Below, in pieces: positions 21,282-31,400 of a stretch of 64,000 bases of DNA. The notes beneath the pieces were generated by a model. That model made no database searches, had not been told where the DNA came from, and saw only the letters and a list, made by a program, of their open reading frames with translations. The position numbers and the translations under genes are program-made. Every line of letters begins with the position of its first letter. Position 1 is the first letter of the stretch. Origin of the DNA: Artemia franciscana (lineage: Eukaryota > Arthropoda > Branchiopoda > Anostraca > Artemiidae); contig NC_088881.1 of NCBI RefSeq assembly GCF_032884065.1, forward strand, positions 678,001 through 742,000. The letters run 5' to 3'.

Positions 21282-23629
21282 AGGGTTCCATCTTTGCTCC
21301 CCCATCCCCTTCAAGTTTGGATTTTGACGAAATTACGCCGCTGTAGAAAAGCAAAAGAAATGAAAAAAAAAGTCCTATAAGATGGAGTCGAGCTAGAAGG
21401 ACTTAGTAGAAACAAAGTAGTACGAGGAAAGTTGCATTCCAAGATGGTGGTATCTTTTGATTTTTCAAGGGCAGAAGATGAATTACTTTATGCAGTAATA
21501 GTGTGTATGGATTTGAGTTAGTTTTGTTCAGATTTCTTGAGCAATGCTTTGCCTTTTACTTTTTAGCCTAAATAAATTACGTGGCTATGCTCTAAGGATA
21601 ACAAATCCAGAAATAGTTACTTTTTAAGACGAAACAAAAGAGAACTAAATGTAGCTTGGACTTGGCTCGCTTTTACACCATCTAAGGGCTTAAGAAATAA
21701 ATACAAGAATTGTTTCCATCCAATCTCGTACAGGCCCATTGGCCCATCAATCATAAAGTCTTCTCCCTCTGGAGAAAAAATAGATTTCTGCAAAATTTAG
21801 GACGGTTCTGCAGGAAAAGCCTGCTAAAGAACCAATAGAATACCCAAATGAAAGGATTTGCCCCAGTAAGATCTCAAAACTGCCTCATTTTAGAGGAACC
21901 CCTAAACTGGAATTGAAATACGGTTCATAAACGAGGGAGGAATGAGGGCCCTAAGATAATATTGACTCAAGAGCACCTAAGACTTGGCAAGCTATTGCAC
22001 CAAACCAAGAGTGACTTCGAGCATCCCTTACCCGCTTAAAAGTAGCTTCCCTTGGACGTAATCTGCAAAAGATAACAACAAACATTTAGCCAGCCACATT
22101 TAGCCGCATCACATGATTTTTGGGCCAAAATCCGGCCCAAAAATCCTATGATGCGAAAACATATTCAATGAATAGCAATTCATGGGCAACTTTAATGACA
22201 TGCTACTAAACCTATATCCACAGAAAATAACATAAATATTCAGTAATCAGGTCCTAAAATAATTGTAATGTAGCTGAATGGTCGATCAATTGCTGTAGCC
22301 AAAGGCCCCCCTATTAAAATATTCCAAGAACTTAGCGGTAGTGAAGGAATTCTTAGGCTAATATGTTGCTAGAGTCCTATAAGATGAAGTGAGCTAGAAG
22401 GACTTAGTAGAAAGAGTTAATTTTGTTCACATTTCTTGAGCAATTCTTTGCCTATTACTTTTTAGCCTAAGTTAATTACGTGGCTATGCTCTAAGGATAA
22501 TAAATCCAGAAATAGTTACTTTTTAAGACGAAACAAAAGAGGACTAAATATAGCTGGGACTTGAATCGCTTTTACACCATCTAAGGGCTTAACAAATAAT
22601 TACAAGAATCATTTCCCTTCCAATTTCGTAGAGGCCCATTGGCCCATCACAAAGTCTTCTCCCTCTGGAGGCAAAATAGACCTGTGTAAAATTTAGGACG
22701 GTTCTGGAGGAAGGCCTGCAAAAGAAAAATGGGTCAGTCCTGACCACACCAATTCTTTGTGCCAAAATATGTTGTAGAATGTATTTCAGTCATTTCAGAC
22801 CGAGGAATCATTAGTTTAGCTGTTAAAATGCCATTCTTCAGACTCCCCGAATGTATCAACGAAGATAAAACTTTGAGGTGGTAAATCACAGGGATTTTGT
22901 GTTATATTTGCATTTAGGCTCCAGGCTTCTCCTTCCTCACAGACCCGTTTCTTGGTCTCCCTTCACATGGAGAATCGCCTGTTGATTCTCTTTTCCCTTC
23001 ACACAGAGAATTGTCTCTTGGATCGTGTTCTCCCGCCAGACTGAGTATTGTGTCTAGAAACCAATGGTGTCCCCAAATGAAAGGATTTGCCCCTGTAAGA
23101 TCTCCAAACTCCTCATTTTAGAGGAATCCCCTAAACTGGAATGGAAATACGGCTCCTAGACGAGGGAGGAATAAGGGCCCTGAGAGATTAGGGAGTCAAG
23201 AGCGCCTAGGACTTGGCACACTATTGCGCCAAACCAAGAGTGCCTTCGAGCATCCCTTACCCGCTGAAAATTAGCTTCCCTGGATGTAATCTGCAAAAGA
23301 TAACAACAAACATCTAGCCATTCACTTGTCAACTGAAGGGCTGTAGGCAACTAGGTGACTAACAACACTAATCACGTCTACTTCCCTATAAACATAGCTT
23401 ATTTAGACACTCCTGGAAGTTGTGCCATATTTCACAATTACTGTCCCTTTTTACTATATGCCCATAAGTTCACAATTTGTTTTATATTTTTGAAAAGATT
23501 GGATTTTTGTTCATAAATGACTTCAATTATCTTGCATTTTCCAGGGTTACTTGTCTGACAACCCTAATATCTTGATAAGTAAGATAGTATCTAAATAATA
23601 TTAATATCTAGATAAGTAATCTTGACATA

Positions 23630-23733
23630 CCTTTCGGCATTCAAAAATTTGTTAAGACTCATCAAGTGCCCCTCCCCACGGTAATCTTTAGTAAAAAAAA
23701 GATTAACTCGATATGAGGAGAAGCCAGGGATAT
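23630..23733 (-). pseudogene. U5 snRNA pseudogene with destroyed loop 1
   Basis: The minus strand keeps CTTCTCCTCATATCGAGTTA, ACTAAAGATTACCGTGG, TGAGTCTTAACAAATTTTTG and the 3' hairpin. The invariant loop CGCCTTTTAC has become a run of T. It therefore cannot act in splicing. Confidence 0.87.
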
Positions 23734-24472
23734 GAAAGTTGTTAAGGTTGACTTGGGTATATAAAAATAAATTCTAGTAAATCCTCGTGGTTTTTTTAAA
23801 CAAGGTTCGAAAGCAATAAGAAATTCAATGTTCAATCAAGTAAATACGGGCCAAAAAATCATATGATGCGAAAACATATTCAATGAACAGCAATTCATGG
23901 GTAACTTTAATGACATACTACTAAAACTACATCCGCAGAAAATAACATAAATATTCAGTAATCAGGCCCCAAAATAATTGTAATGTACCTGAATGGTCGA
24001 TTAATTGCTGTAGCCAAAGGCCCCCCTATTAAAATATTCCAAGAAGCTTAGCGGTAGTGAAGGAATTCTTAGTCTGATATATTGCCAATACAATAGACTT
24101 GATGAAATGTGTGGTGACCAAGGGCATTTCACTTTTTAAGACTAGCCTTTGTGACATAATTTTAATTAAAGCAATTGGATTCGATTCCTAGTTCAATTTA
24201 AAAATCAGTATTTGATAATTACGGAGTATTTTCAAAAACAAAATGCATCAGGAATTCAATCAGTTTAGGCAATTTAATTTAATTATGGCGACTGGACATT
24301 GATACCCCATCATTTGCTTTAATAAAGACTAAGAAAAACAAAATGTGTTTATTTAAGAGATGTTCTAAATGAATTGGTTTAAACATTATCAATTTGCATA
24401 CTTTTTCCTTTCAATTCACAAAATTACAGCATAGTATTGAATGAAAGGAAGAAACCTATTCAATGTGTGAAG

Positions 24473-24612
24473 AGGGGTCCGCGCGAAACCCCCACTACCA
24501 AAAATTACGCTGTTGAGTTACCCCCATTTGGGGTAATCACAGGGGTCAGCCAATAGGCCTCACCCTGGGAGCACCTCCTTCATAAGTAAGGCAGCTCTCC
24601 AGCCAAGTAAGG
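24473..24612 (-). pseudogene. U1 snRNA pseudogene with stem-loop II deletion
   Basis: Minus-strand U1. The 5' splice-site pairing region is altered to CTTACTTGGC, the apical stem-loop II deletion is the same as at 3086-3233 (AGGCCTATTGGCTGACCCC), and the Sm-type site AATTTTTGG is kept. Confidence 0.87.
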
Positions 24613-24624
24613 TTGAATTGTACT

Positions 24625-25157
24625 ACAGTAAAACTTTAGCGTAAAGCGCAGGGCGTTGTTGAAGGAGCAGCCCCTTTCATATACTGGGTAATTTCTGTTC
24701 GTTTTAAGTTTTAATGTCGCTCCTTTTTTTTCAGTTAAAAAAAACTTGTTTTTTTTATTTAATTTCTGATTGTTTTTTAGTTAATCCATGTTTTGATTTC
24801 GGCTCTCCGCAGAATAATTAAAGCGAAATTTGCATATTTATTTATTTGGCTAAATGGCTTTCCCATTGTTTTGATCGAATGATTTTGCTAAAATAGGAGG
24901 GGAAGGAGGCCCATTTGCTATCCAATTTTTCGGGTACTTAAAAAGGCAACTAGAACTTTTAGTTTTTACGAACGTTTTCATTAGTAAAAGATATACGTAA
25001 CTTACGAATTAGCTTACGTAACAAACTTCTATGTTCGTATGTCTTTATTACGTTTATGAGAAGATTCCCCCACTCGTCAATAACTCTTTGCATTAAAGCT
25101 TAAATTTTGTCTCCTGAATCACAAAGGCTGTTGAATAAATAGTTGAAATTACTAAAC
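24625..25157 (+). mobile_element. Family A repeat, 5' part only
   Basis: Starts in a foldback half (TTTAGCGTAAAGCGCAGGGC) and reads collinear with 19,860-20,365. It is cut off at GAAATTACT where PLE-3 begins. Confidence 0.75.
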
Positions 25158-25168
25158 GTAGATAACTT

Positions 25169-27710
25169 CGAAGACCACACTGCCTTTCCATGACGAAAGT
25201 AAAACAGTTCAAAATAGGGATGATACCTTTTTATTGACAGTGAAATATGAAATTATTTAACTGGATATTTCGAACACATATACAGTGTTCATCATCAGCA
25301 GTAAAACTAAAAGACATGAATAAAAATAAACAGAATTTATACCTAATAAACTAATTACATATAGTTTATTGCTCTTATTTTTTCTCAATGCAACAGCCGA
25401 GGCAAATCTCCTTGACCTTTTCGGTTCCGGTTCATTAGATTTAACTGACGTATTACGTGGACAGAGGTCATAGCTCTTAGGTGAAGTTATATTTACTTTA
25501 TTTGACCTCAGTAAATTATCATAAATTGAGTTCAATCCAAATTCACCTGTATCTCTGTTTATGGAATTATTCTTGAATAGAATTTTTTTAATTTCGATTG
25601 TTTCCCTGAAAGTTTGCTTTAAACCTTAGTTCCTAGAAATCAAAGAAACATTTTCAAACAAAATAAAATGATTTGGAAAATTAAAGATATGCTCCGCGAG
25701 GGCCGACGTGAAATCTTCAGGTTTGGTATTTTGCTTTAAAGAAGATGAAATGGAATGATGATGTTGTAGCAATCTCGTTCTTAAATTCTGGTTAGTACGT
25801 CCCACATAAGAGCTTCCACAAGTACATGGAATTTTATAAACCCCACTTGTTGCTTGTTGCTCTACGGAAGTCCGATCCTTTCCAGAATTTAAAAAAACTT
25901 GCCAAAGTATTACTACCTCTTAAAGCTACCTTTCAACCATTATTTTGTAAAATTCTTTTACGTTTTTCACTCAAACCTGGAACATATGGTAGAGAACAAA
26001 AGATATCTTTCTTTTCTGTTGTTTCTAGAATATCGTCAGAACATTCTAGAATTTTTTTCCTTCTTTTCGAAAAAGTCTGGTCAACTAACCAACCCGGATA
26101 ATGGTTACTTATTAAAATGTCTTTTAGCAATAATAATTCCTCCTCAATGAATTTTGGAGAACAAATTCTAAAAATGCGGTCAGTTAAAGATATGATAAAA
26201 CCAATTTTTACTTGGTGGGCATGACCGGAGAAAAATTACAAAAATCTGTTATTGTTAGTAGGTTTTCTGTAAATCTTCAAATCCAGACTATTTTCATTTC
26301 TTAAAAGAAGGACATCCAGAAAAGGAAGTTTATTATCCTCTTCTAATTCTATTGTAAATTTTAAATCCCCTCTCCAAAAATTAAGATGTTCTAAAAAACT
26401 TTTTAATTCCTCCACCCCATAATTCCATACTGAAATTATGTCATCCATATATCTCCCCCAAACTTTATGTTTTAAGAAATATGAATCTAACGCTATTGTT
26501 TCAATATTTTCTACAAAACAATTTGCTAATAAAGGACTTAAAGGGGCCCCCATAGGTAAACCATTTACTTGTTCGAAAAAACCCCCTCTGAATTGAAAAA
26601 AATAAGAGAACATATTGCACTACCTAACTAAACTCATAATTACACTGACCTCCAAAACTGTTTCACCACCAATTAAGTCCAAATTTCTTAGTATCTTTCT
26701 CTCAAGAAGAATTTCCGCGGCTTTTACATCAATACTCGTATACATTGACACTATGTCGAAACTTGAAATTATAGAATTTGAAGAAATCTCAACTTCTTTT
26801 AGTTTTTTTACAAGTTCTGACGAATTCTTAATGTAAGAAATTTGTGTAGACATGAGTGGTTTACACAATGACACTAGCCACTTACTCAGGGCACTTGTTG
26901 GTGACTTGTTACTCGCAACAATTGGTCGTAATGGCAGATTTGGCTTATGTATCTTTGGAAGTCCATATAATTTAGGGCACAAAGAACCTCTTGGTAAGAA
27001 TTTGTAGAAAAGTTGAGGTGTAATCTTCCCTTCTTCCTTCAAACTCTTTAACTCGTTCTTAAACTTCTTTGTGTATGAGTCCGTCGGGTCAAAATAAAGT
27101 TGTTTGTAAGTTTTTTCATCTTTCAGTAAAGCGTTTAATTTTGAATCTTAGTCCTTGGTGTCCATTACCACTAAAGTGTTACCCTTGTCTGCTTTTGTAA
27201 TAATAATAGATTCATCCCTTCTTAAATTATTCAGAATCTTTATGTCTTTGATAGAATTGTTAGGGATTTCTGGTTTTAAAGCAAACTCTGACAGGGCTTT
27301 AACAGTAGAAGCTCTTACTAGGCTAACATCTTTAATTAAGATGGGGTTTCTATGTAAAGATGTTTCTATTGAAGAGATAATTTCTTCTCCTGGGACTCTA
27401 TTAGTTTTAAAACAAAATTTTGGACCTTTTTATAATGCGGACTTTTCTTGTAACGTTAAGGTCCTTGATGAAAAATTAATTACATCTGGCCCAAGAGTTG
27501 ACAAAGGTATTACGGCTTTATTTTCATATAATTTTGAAAGCTTTTTAAGTAATCTTTCTCTGGAAAGGTGAAAGTCATGATTGAAATGATTTTTTGCTGT
27601 TTGTTGAATAAAACAAAAATCACTTGCACTCACCTTTTTTGATATAATATTTTCCAGGAAAAGTTTATCTTTCACTAATAAAGCTCTTTTTCTCCTTTTA
27701 TCTTTAATTA
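25169..27710 (-). pseudogene. Penelope-like element PLE-3 (second family), broken
   Basis: Reads on the minus strand from about 27,675 (MKDKLFLENIISKKVSASDF) to the tail motif at 25,169-25,191. Recognisable parts in order are IITKADKGNTLVVMDTKD; GSLCPKLYGLPKIHKPNLPL and RPIVASNKSPTSAL; motif A SFDIVSMYTSID (about 26,760); motif B GLPMGAPLSPLLAN (about 26,550); motif C RYMDD (about 26,450); LPFLDVLLLRNE; then the GIY-YIG segment CGSSYVGRTNQNLRTRLLQH (about 25,780) and the C-terminal tail NRDTGEFGLNSIYDNLLRS. The frame changes several times and stops are present, so it is not functional. Its sequence is clearly different from PLE-1 and PLE-2. A truncated relative lies in the palindrome spacer at 51,590-52,265. 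Confidence 0.9.
25264..25298 (-). ncRNA. Hammerhead-ribozyme-like motif of PLE-3
   Basis: On the minus strand, consensus CTGATGA (25,298-25,292) is followed by a stem GAACAC/GTGTTC and GAAATATC. The first box is intact, unlike PLE-1. Stem sequence differs completely from the other copies, yet pairing is kept. Stems I and III were not resolved, so activity is unproven. Confidence 0.55.
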
Positions 27711-27713
27711 AAT

Positions 27714-29452
27714 GAAAAAAACAAGTTTTTTTTAAATGAAAGTAAGGAGCGACATTAAAACTTAAAACGAACAGAAATTACTCCGTATATGAAAGGGGCT
27801 TTTCCTCCTCGACACCCCGCTCTTTACGCTAAAGTTTTTTATTGTTTTAAAAAGTAGAGTTGCGAGAAAGAATCAAACTTTAGCGCAAGGAGCGGGGTGT
27901 CGAGGAGGAAAAGCCCCTTTCATATACGGAGTAATTTCTGTTCGTTTTAAGTTTTAATGTCGCTCCTTACTTTCATTTAAAAAAACTTGTTTTTTTCATT
28001 TAATTTCTGAAAGTTTTTGAATTAATGCATGTCTGATTTTGGCTCTCCGTACATAAATTATTAAAATGAAATTTGCATATTGATTCTTTTTTTGGCTAAA
28101 TGGCTTTCTCTTAGTTTTGATCAGACGATTTTGAGAAATAAGGGGAGGAGAAGGAGGCCTAGTTGCCCTCCAATTTTTTGGTTACTTAAAAAGGCAACTA
28201 GATGTTTTAATTTTTAACGAACGTTTTTATTAGTAAAAAAAAATACGTTACTTAAGAATTAACTTACGTAACAAACTTTTATATTCTTATATTTTTGATT
28301 ATATATATGAGGGGGTTGGTCCCCTCGTTAATACCTCGCTCTTCACACTAAATCTTGTTTTATCCCAATTCTTTAAGAATGACCCCTGAATCAGAAAGGC
28401 CGTAGAATAAATAGTTGAAATTATTTTAAAACTTTTTAGCATAAAGAGCGAAGTATTTATCTCCTCCTAAATACCTCGCTCTTTATGCTAAAGTATTTTT
28501 AGAACCCCTCATATGCGTAATAATCTCTGTTCGTTTTAAGTTTTAATGCTTCTCCTTACTTTCAATTGAAAAAACTTTTTCATGTTTATATTTCCATTGT
28601 TTTTTTTATAGTAATGCTAGAAAGTCCTGCGCCCTTTCCATTGAATTTCTCTTCCCCCATGAAATATTCCTCCAAGGAAAGATCCTCCCATATAGCCCCC
28701 TCCCCTGAACCCCACACCCTAACCAAAAAATTCCCCCTGATAACGTCGGTACACTTCCCAGTAACCATTACTGTATGTAAACATTGGTCAAAGTTTGTAA
28801 CTTGCAGCCCCTCCCCCAGGGACTGTGGGGGGTAAGTCATCCCCAAAGACATAGTTATTATGGTTTTCGACTATGCGGAACAAAATGGCTATCTCAAAAT
28901 TTTGATTCGTTGACTTTGGGGAAAAAATGAGCGTGGGAGGGGGCCTAGGTGCCCTCCAATTTTTTTGGTCACTTAAAAAGGGCACTAGAACTTTTTATTT
29001 CCGTTAGAATGAGCCCTCTTGCAACACTCTGGGACCACTTGGTCGATACGATGACCTCTGGGGAAAAAAAAACAAACAAAAAAACAAATAAACACGCACC
29101 CGTGATTTGTCTTCTAGCAAAAAATACGAAATGCCACATTTTTGTAGATTGGACCTTGAAATTTTTTCTATAGGGTTCTCTGATACGCTGAATGCGATGG
29201 TGTAATTTTCGTTAGGATCCTGTGACTTTTAGGGGGTGTTACCCCATATTTTCCAAAATAAGGCGTATTTTCTCAGGCTCGTAGCTTTTGATGACAAAGA
29301 CTAAATTTGATGAAACTTATATATTTAAAATCAGCATAAAAATCCGATTCTTTTGATATATCTTTTAGCATCGAAATTCCGTTTTTTAGAGTTTCGTTTA
29401 CTATTGAGCCGGGTCGCTCCTTACTACAGTTCGTTACCACGAACTGTTTGAT
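27714..29452 (+). mobile_element. Family A repeat, full-length reference copy (about 1.74 kb)
   Basis: Opens with a complete foldback (27,718-27,990) and runs through GGCTAAATGGCTTTCTC and GAATGACCCCTGAATCA. Internal CTCGCTCTTTACGCTAAAG-type blocks and the block GACTGTGGGGGGTAAGTC follow. It closes with GGTCGCTCCTTACTACAGTT and the hairpin CAGTTCGTTACCACGAACTG. GTAAGGAGCGAC near the start and GTCGCTCCTTAC near the end are terminal-type inverted repeats. It codes for nothing recognisable, so it must be mobilised by another element's enzymes, if it is a transposon. Confidence 0.82.
27718..27990. repeat. Foldback of Family A
   Basis: Both halves carry AAATGAAAGTAAGGAGCGAC and its complement, then CTCCGTATATGAAAGGGG and its complement. 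The loop is around 27,840-27,870. It also occurs as a free unit elsewhere (52,285-52,560 and 52,866-53,150), so it can exist apart from the rest of Family A. Confidence 0.85.
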
Positions 29453-29459
29453 CTGATTT

Positions 29460-30110
29460 TTGAGAAAGTAAAAGTCTAATTAATTTTTTTTGGTAGTCTC
29501 TGCGTAAATGCGTGTAATTGTACTTTTTGGATTGTTTCATCTGCCCCAGTTTTTCTAGCTGTTAACATACTGCTCTACAAGTTTTGTCTGCATACTCCCT
29601 AGTGCTAGTAGAGCTATCAAATGTTGGTCCTTCTGTTTTTAGTTTTTCGGTCGAACTTGTTTCAATAAACCTAGCTTTAAAAGCTTCTATCAATTTGTCC
29701 ATACAGTCATATGCAATTTCTATATTTCTAATAGAATCAAAATATTGCAAGGTACTCCCTCCTAGCCTAGTCGCTAGATACTGCTTATTAGTCATAAAGT
29801 CTTTCGGCTGCGCAAGTTCATTGAAGATTTAGAGTCTTTCAATGAACTCATCTAAGTCGCTGGCTCCCCTGTATTCAGGATTATTTTTCGCTATTTCTAA
29901 TACTATAGTGAGCTAGGATATTTTCTTTCCCTGCACTTCCATCAAAGACATGACGGAAGAGACCTAGCCCTTGGATGTCCTTTTTCTTAGACATTCCACC
30001 GCTGCCGCCACCGTAATCTTTTAGGTCACTCGGTTTTCTGCGACTGAAAACTGTACTAGCATGTTTTTGCCCTTTGTTTGGGACCATTTTTTTGAGAAAA
30101 CAGTTGGTAT
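29460..30110 (-). mobile_element. Possible LTR-retrotransposon Gag-like fossil
   Basis: Minus-strand reading gives short Gag-like segments (around LATRLGGSTLQYFDSI, preceded by FIERL) reminiscent of the retrotransposon Gag helical region. No protease or reverse transcriptase of the same element and no long terminal repeats were found. It is broken and old; the family is unassigned. It could also be the remnant of an unrelated protein. Confidence 0.35.
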
Positions 30111-31400
30111 TCTAGCAATTTTTTCGTGCCCATTGATATGGAGCGTGTGCCTCAAAGTAATTTTTTTATTAGGTTCCTCTTGGCCAAATATTTTCTATTG
30201 GTAACGCTAAAACTCATGCGAGGCAAAGGTTTGTTGGCCAATCTACAGCCGTTGAACTCCCTATCCTCCAGAAAAATGTTCGATCCTCCAGGTCAGGAGA
30301 CCAGAATATAGAAAGTGCCCAGCCAGTTGGAAACCTAGCTCTAAACAAGTCCCCTTTTTCTTTACTACAAAACTTGTCTGAAACACTTAGTACTTTGTAT
30401 AGTTTTTGATCCTTCTCCCATTGGGTGTGAGATGACGTTCCTTGCTACTACAGTGTGTACTACACTGTGTGTAGTACCACTACATTACCACTACAGTGTG
30501 TACCTTATTACTGAAGTTGTCAACCCCTTGAAACTTTCAAACTGGTATACCTCATGAAGGAGTTTTGTACAAAAAAATGGATGTCATATACTTTGATCCG
30601 CTCATCAAGAGCTATCGATTGCCGTCGAAGAAACAATTCTATCGGTCTTAGTTCAAAAGTTGATTCTTTTTTGCCGTAGGCCAACTTTCTAACGTTACCA
30701 CTTAGAAAGGAGCAAAGGATAAGCTCCAATTTCTTTAGCAATGAGAGAACTTTTAAATTTTATTAGGCACATCTGATACCATTTCTCTACCGCAATCCCA
30801 AGTCCGAAAAACCGAATGATAAACTCAGCTGAAATCACGAACAGAAATGAGTAGAAACAATAGATGGCAGCACTTTTGGACCCGTTTTTTGCCACATTTT
30901 TGCTTCTGTAAATTTTTTCTATTTATCACTCAAAGAAGATATATTGGCTGTGGGGCCGGGTAACTGCACCATTTATTTAACACTTATAGATTTTAGTCTA
31001 TCTTCAACTTGAAAGTGTTGCCTGCCTGCTTGCCTGCTAGAACGGAGCTTTCCACTCGAAAGCAGAAACATGGTTTGATGAAAAGAAAGCTTGGCTGCGC
31101 AACTTCAGATACTCCTCTCTGACATAGACTATATAACTCCACTTCACGTCGCACACCATAGGCTCTGGCTCGTGGACAAGCAAAAACCATCCTTTTTGGC
31201 CCCAGGCAAGAGTTCTGCGGAGCTTTCCAAAATGTAATGTCATATTCATCAATCCGGCCTGAGGTCCACACTTTCTGTAAAAACCGCACAGGTTAGACCC
31301 TTACCAGTTTCCAGGAATAAGCTGAGATCGGCGGCATAGGAAAAAAATATAAAGAAACGGGACAAAACCAAAGTGTTGCTTTCGCAACAATATTAAAGAA
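30111..31400. other. Unassigned region with short open frames only
   Basis: Minus-strand frames of 66-98 codons (around 30,520-30,895 and 30,993-31,289) have no motif I recognise. A cluster of short TACAGTGTGTAC-type repeats lies at 30,448-30,505. Confidence 0.4.

Larger units (their letters stand above)
21282..24620 (-). repeat. snRNA block copy 4 (minus orientation), U1 and U5 present, U2 lost
   Basis: On the minus strand U1 (24,612) precedes U5 (23,733) by about 0.85 kb, and the U2 position has been deleted. A tandem duplication of about 1 kb (21,365-22,330 and 22,370-23,310) mirrors that of copy 3. Together with copy 2 this suggests an ancestral order U1-U5-U2 on one strand. Confidence 0.75.

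Noticed and set aside
27718-27990. Intrinsic terminator or CRISPR-like interpretation of repeated hairpins
   Set aside because: This is a eukaryotic repeat landscape; the hairpins are MITE-like foldbacks, and no regularly spaced short repeats with unique spacers exist.
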